From Deltaproteobacteria bacterium (GTDB taxonomy: Bacteria; Myxococcota_A; UBA9160; SZUA-336): a stretch of 8,918 bases of DNA. Location: NCBI GenBank assembly GCA_030624945.1, contig JAUXJB010000052.1:1-8918 (forward strand), written 5' to 3'. Below are positions 6,186-8,918 of the stretch, in pieces. The first letter of the stretch is position 1, and every line of letters begins with the position of its first letter. The notes beneath the pieces were generated by a model. That model was not told where the DNA came from. It worked only from the letters and a program-made list of their open reading frames with translations, and did no database searches. Both the position numbers and the translations under genes were made by a program.

Positions 6186-8027
6186 ATGGGCAAGGTCGTC
6201 GGAATCGATCTCGGAACCACGAACAGCTGCGTCGCGACGCTGGAGCGCGGCGAGCCCGTGGTGATCGCCAACAGCGAGGGCAGTCGCACGACGCCCTCGA
6301 TCGTGGCCTTCAACGACTCCGACGAGACCCTGGTCGGTCAGATCGCCAAGCGTCAGGCCGTCACGAATCCCAAGCACACCGTATTTGCCGTCAAGCGCCT
6401 GATCGGTCGCCGTTTCGAGGAGGAGGACGTCGCGACCTTCCGGGGAGTTGCGCCCTTCGAGATCTGCGAGGCAGACAACGGCGATGCCTGGGTCAAGCTT
6501 CAGGGCAAGCCGCGCAGCCCCGAGGAGATCTCGTCGTTGGTCCTGGCGCGCATGCGCGAGACCGCGCAGGACTATCTGGGCGAAGAGGTCACCGAGGCGG
6601 TGATCACCGTCCCGGCCTACTTCAACGATGCCCAGCGACAGGCGACGAAGGACGCGGGACGCATCGCCGGTCTGAACGTGCTCCGGATCATCAACGAGCC
6701 GACCGCCGCCGCACTCGCCTACGGCATCAACCAGGACTCGAGCCAGACCATCGCCGTCTTCGATCTCGGGGGAGGGACCTTCGACGTCTCCGTCATGCGC
6801 CTGGGCGACGGCGTCTTCGAAGTGCTGTCGACGCACGGCGATACCATGCTGGGAGGCGAGGACTACGACGAGCTGCTCGTGAGCCACCTGGTCGAGTGCT
6901 TCAAGGCAGAGACGGGCATCAACCTGCGCGAGGACGCGATGGCCATCCAGCGTCTGAAGGAAGCCGCCGAGCGAGCCAAGCAGGAGCTGTCCTCGTCCGA
7001 GGAGACCGACCTCAATCTGCCCTTCATCGCGGCCGACGACGCGGGTCCCAAGCACCTGACCGAGACGCTCTCTCGCGAGGAGCTCGAGAGCCTCGTGCGG
7101 CCGCTGGTCGAGCGCCTGGTGGATCCCTGCGAGCAAGCGCTCCGGGACGCGAATCTGAACGCGGACGAGATCGATCGCGTGATCCTGGTCGGGGGCATGA
7201 CGCGCATGCCGTGCGTGCAGGCCAAGGTCGAGGAGATCTTCGGCCGGGAGCCGCACCGTGGCGTCAACCCGGACGAGATCGTGGCCGTCGGGGCCGCCGT
7301 GCAGGCCGGCGTGATTCGGGGCGACGCCGAGAACGTGCTGCTTCTCGACGTGACGCCGCTGTCCCTGGGTGTCGAGACCCAGGGGGGCGTCATGACGAAG
7401 ATCATCGGGCGCAACACGACGATCCCGACGCGCAAGAGCGAGGTCTTCTCGACGACCGAGGACAATCAGAACCTCGTGCGGGTACAAGTCCTCCAGGGCG
7501 AACGCGAGATGGCGGAACACAACCAGACGCTGGCCTGCTTCGAGCTCGTCGGCATCCCTCCGGCACCACGCGGCGTGCCGCAGATCGAGGTCTCCTTCGA
7601 TATCAATGCGGACGGGATTCTCAACGTCTCCGCCAAGGATCTGGGTACCGGACAGGAGCAGCAGGTCCGGGTCACGGCATCGGGCGGGCTGAGTCAGGAA
7701 CAGGTGGATGACCTCGTCACGGAGGCCGAGTCCTTTGCCGATGAGGACGCCGAGCGGAAGGGCGAGGCCGAGCTGCGCAACACCGGCGCAGGTCTCGTCT
7801 ACTCCGTCACGCAGACCCTCGAAGGGTACGGGACCCAGCTCGCCGACACCGAGCGCCAGGAGGTCGAGGAGAGCCTGGAGCAGGCCCGCGCGGCGCTGGA
7901 GGGAAAGAACGTCGAGGAGATTCGCGACGCCGTCGAAGATCTCCAGCAGCTGGCCTACAAGATGACCGAGGTCATCTACGAGCGCGCCCGCATGGGCGGG
8001 GACTCGGACGAGGAGCTCATAGAGTAG
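6186..8027 (+). CDS. dnaK: Chaperone protein DnaK (Hsp70), 613 aa
   Basis: DnaK binds exposed hydrophobic peptide segments and releases them in an ATP-driven cycle with DnaJ and GrpE in the cytoplasm. The nucleotide-binding domain shows phosphate-1 GIDLGTTNS (6-14), the connect segment [20 protein letters not shown] (142-161), [11 protein letters not shown] (170-180), phosphate-2 [11 protein letters not shown] (192-202, Thr198) and adenosine motif [11 protein letters not shown] (332-342). The interdomain linker [12 protein letters not shown] (384-395) leads into the substrate-binding beta domain (about 396-500, with GIPPAPRG and [14 protein letters not shown]) and the helical lid. The protein is somewhat short: little of the usual glycine-rich disordered tail remains after residue 603, though the end is acidic (SDEELIE). 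The ATG at 6186 has AGGGAGG only 2 nt upstream, an unusually tight spacing, but the N-terminus matches the family exactly. dnaJ begins 31 bp downstream. Confidence 0.98.
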   Translation: MGKVVGIDLGTTNSCVATLERGEPVVIANSEGSRTTPSIVAFNDSDETLVGQIAKRQAVTNPKHTVFAVKRLIGRRFEEEDVATFRGVAPFEICEADNGDAWVKLQGKPRSPEEISSLVLARMRETAQDYLGEEVTEAVITVPAYFNDAQRQATKDAGRIAGLNVLRIINEPTAAALAYGINQDSSQTIAVFDLGGGTFDVSVMRLGDGVFEVLSTHGDTMLGGEDYDELLVSHLVECFKAETGINLREDAMAIQRLKEAAERAKQELSSSEETDLNLPFIAADDAGPKHLTETLSREELESLVRPLVERLVDPCEQALRDANLNADEIDRVILVGGMTRMPCVQAKVEEIFGREPHRGVNPDEIVAVGAAVQAGVIRGDAENVLLLDVTPLSLGVETQGGVMTKIIGRNTTIPTRKSEVFSTTEDNQNLVRVQVLQGEREMAEHNQTLACFELVGIPPAPRGVPQIEVSFDINADGILNVSAKDLGTGQEQQVRVTASGGLSQEQVDDLVTEAESFADEDAERKGEAELRNTGAGLVYSVTQTLEGYGTQLADTERQEVEESLEQARAALEGKNVEEIRDAVEDLQQLAYKMTEVIYERARMGGDSDEELIE

Positions 8028-8058
8028 CTGCGGCGCGGTTTGCTAGCCTACCCGGACC

Positions 8059-8918
8059 GTGAAGCGGGACTACTACGAGGTTCTGGGCGTCGACCGCACT
8101 GCCGACGCCGACACGCTCAAGCGCGCTTACCGCAAGCTGGCGCACGAGCACCACCCTGACAAGAATCCCGACGACCCGGCGGCGGAGGAGCGCTTCAAGG
8201 AAGCTTCGGAGGCCTACGCCGTGCTCTCCGATGCGGAGAAGCGCGCCTCTTACAATCGCTTCGGGCACGGTGCCTTCGGAGGCCAGGGCGCGGACCCCTT
8301 CGAGGGCTTCGATCCGCTTTCGAGCTTCGGCGATCTGTTCAACGAGTTCTTTGGCGGCGACATGTTCGGACGCGGGCGCGGCGGCCCTCGCAGGGGACGG
8401 CGCGGGGCCGACCTGCGCTACGACCTCGCCATCGACTTCGCGATGGCGGCGTCGGGCGGCAACGTGTCGATTCGGGTGCCCAAGCACCAGACCTGCGAGA
8501 CGTGCGGCGGTCAGGGAGGCGAACGCGAGACCTGTCCTCGCTGTGGCGGCCCCGGCCAGGTCGCCATGCAGCCGGGGTTCTTTCGGATCAGTCGTACCTG
8601 CGATCGCTGCGGAGGGCAGGGCCAGAGCCTGAGGCGCGCCTGCGCCGACTGCCGTGGACACGGGCGCGTCGAGACGGTCCAGAGCCTGAGCGTTCGGATC
8701 CCGGCGGGCGTGGACACGGGGATCCGGCTCCGTCTCTCGGGTGAGGGAGAGGCCGGCTACGACGGGGGGCCTCCCGGCGACCTGTTCGTGGTGCTGATCG
8801 TGAAGGACCACCCCCTTTTCCGGCGGGACGGCCCCGACCTGCTCTGCGAGGTTCCGCTGTCGATCTCGCAGGCCAGCCTGGGCTGCGACATCGAGGTGCC
8901 TACCCTCGAGGGCAAGGA
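8059..8918 (+). CDS. dnaJ: Chaperone protein DnaJ (Hsp40), 3' end cut by window edge
   Basis: DnaJ delivers substrates to DnaK and stimulates its ATPase. The 286 complete codons present cover the J-domain (1-70, with HPD at 32-34), a Gly/Phe-rich linker (about 68-115), the zinc domain (146-203) and much of the C-terminal substrate-binding beta region. Four CxxCxGxG motifs are intact: Cys146/149, 159/162, 181/184 and 195/198. The loop between the first and second motifs is only five residues, whereas a typical DnaJ such as that of E. coli has about nine. The GTG start at 8059 is forced: an in-frame TAG lies at 8044-8046, and the protein then begins KRDYYEVLGV as expected. No convincing ribosome site precedes it, so translation may be weaker than for dnaK (inference). 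By family length, roughly 80-100 residues lie beyond the right edge. Confidence 0.96.
   Translation, partial: MKRDYYEVLGVDRTADADTLKRAYRKLAHEHHPDKNPDDPAAEERFKEASEAYAVLSDAEKRASYNRFGHGAFGGQGADPFEGFDPLSSFGDLFNEFFGGDMFGRGRGGPRRGRRGADLRYDLAIDFAMAASGGNVSIRVPKHQTCETCGGQGGERETCPRCGGPGQVAMQPGFFRISRTCDRCGGQGQSLRRACADCRGHGRVETVQSLSVRIPAGVDTGIRLRLSGEGEAGYDGGPPGDLFVVLIVKDHPLFRRDGPDLLCEVPLSISQASLGCDIEVPTLEGK

Noticed and set aside
5433..7520. Long minus-strand open frame (about 695 codons) opposite grpE and dnaK
   Set aside because: Antisense open frames opposite dnaK are a known by-product of its codon usage. No recognisable domain or ribosome site supports it, and it overlaps two unmistakable genes.

Overview
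The window is visibly GC-rich (roughly two thirds G+C by eye), with a strong preference for G or C at third codon positions. It is densely coding: seven protein genes, two of them cut by the window edges. Bacterial lipoprotein signal sequences together with an hrcA-grpE-dnaK-dnaJ operon point to a Gram-negative bacterium outside the enteric group, since E. coli and its relatives lack HrcA. A deltaproteobacterial or Myxococcota-like lineage is plausible, but that placement is inferred from gene content and composition and is not demonstrated.

Left arm (1-3169, minus strand). A two-gene unit reads leftward: a large lipoprotein-type M16 zinc peptidase (880 aa, duplicated architecture) and, 29 bp downstream, a lipoprotein-type cyclophilin peptidyl-prolyl isomerase that runs off the left edge. 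Both appear to be exported and lipid-anchored, so they would act on proteins in the envelope.

Divergent spacer (3170-3229). Sixty bases, poorer in G+C than the flanks, separate the peptidase gene from the rightward operon and must hold at least part of the control region for both. No convincing promoter was read in it.

Right arm (3230-8918, plus strand). hemW (radical-SAM protein of the HemN/HemW family), hrcA (heat-shock repressor), grpE (nucleotide exchange factor), dnaK (Hsp70) and dnaJ (Hsp40, cut by the right edge) lie in one direction with 31-50 bp gaps. This is the gene order familiar from Bacillus-type chromosomes. GrpE, DnaK and DnaJ form the ATP-driven cytoplasmic folding machine, and HrcA is expected to repress the operon. 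hemW, grpE and dnaJ use GTG starts.

I see no mobile element, CRISPR array, RNA gene or clear terminator, and no undescribed multi-gene system. The best second-look items are regulatory. No recognisable CIRCE operator is present although hrcA is. An inverted repeat overlaps a promoter-like sequence just before hrcA, and there is a perfect 11-bp tandem duplication in the hrcA-grpE spacer. Protein-level oddities are a shortened loop in the DnaJ zinc domain, a short DnaK tail and a diverged glycine-rich motif in HemW.
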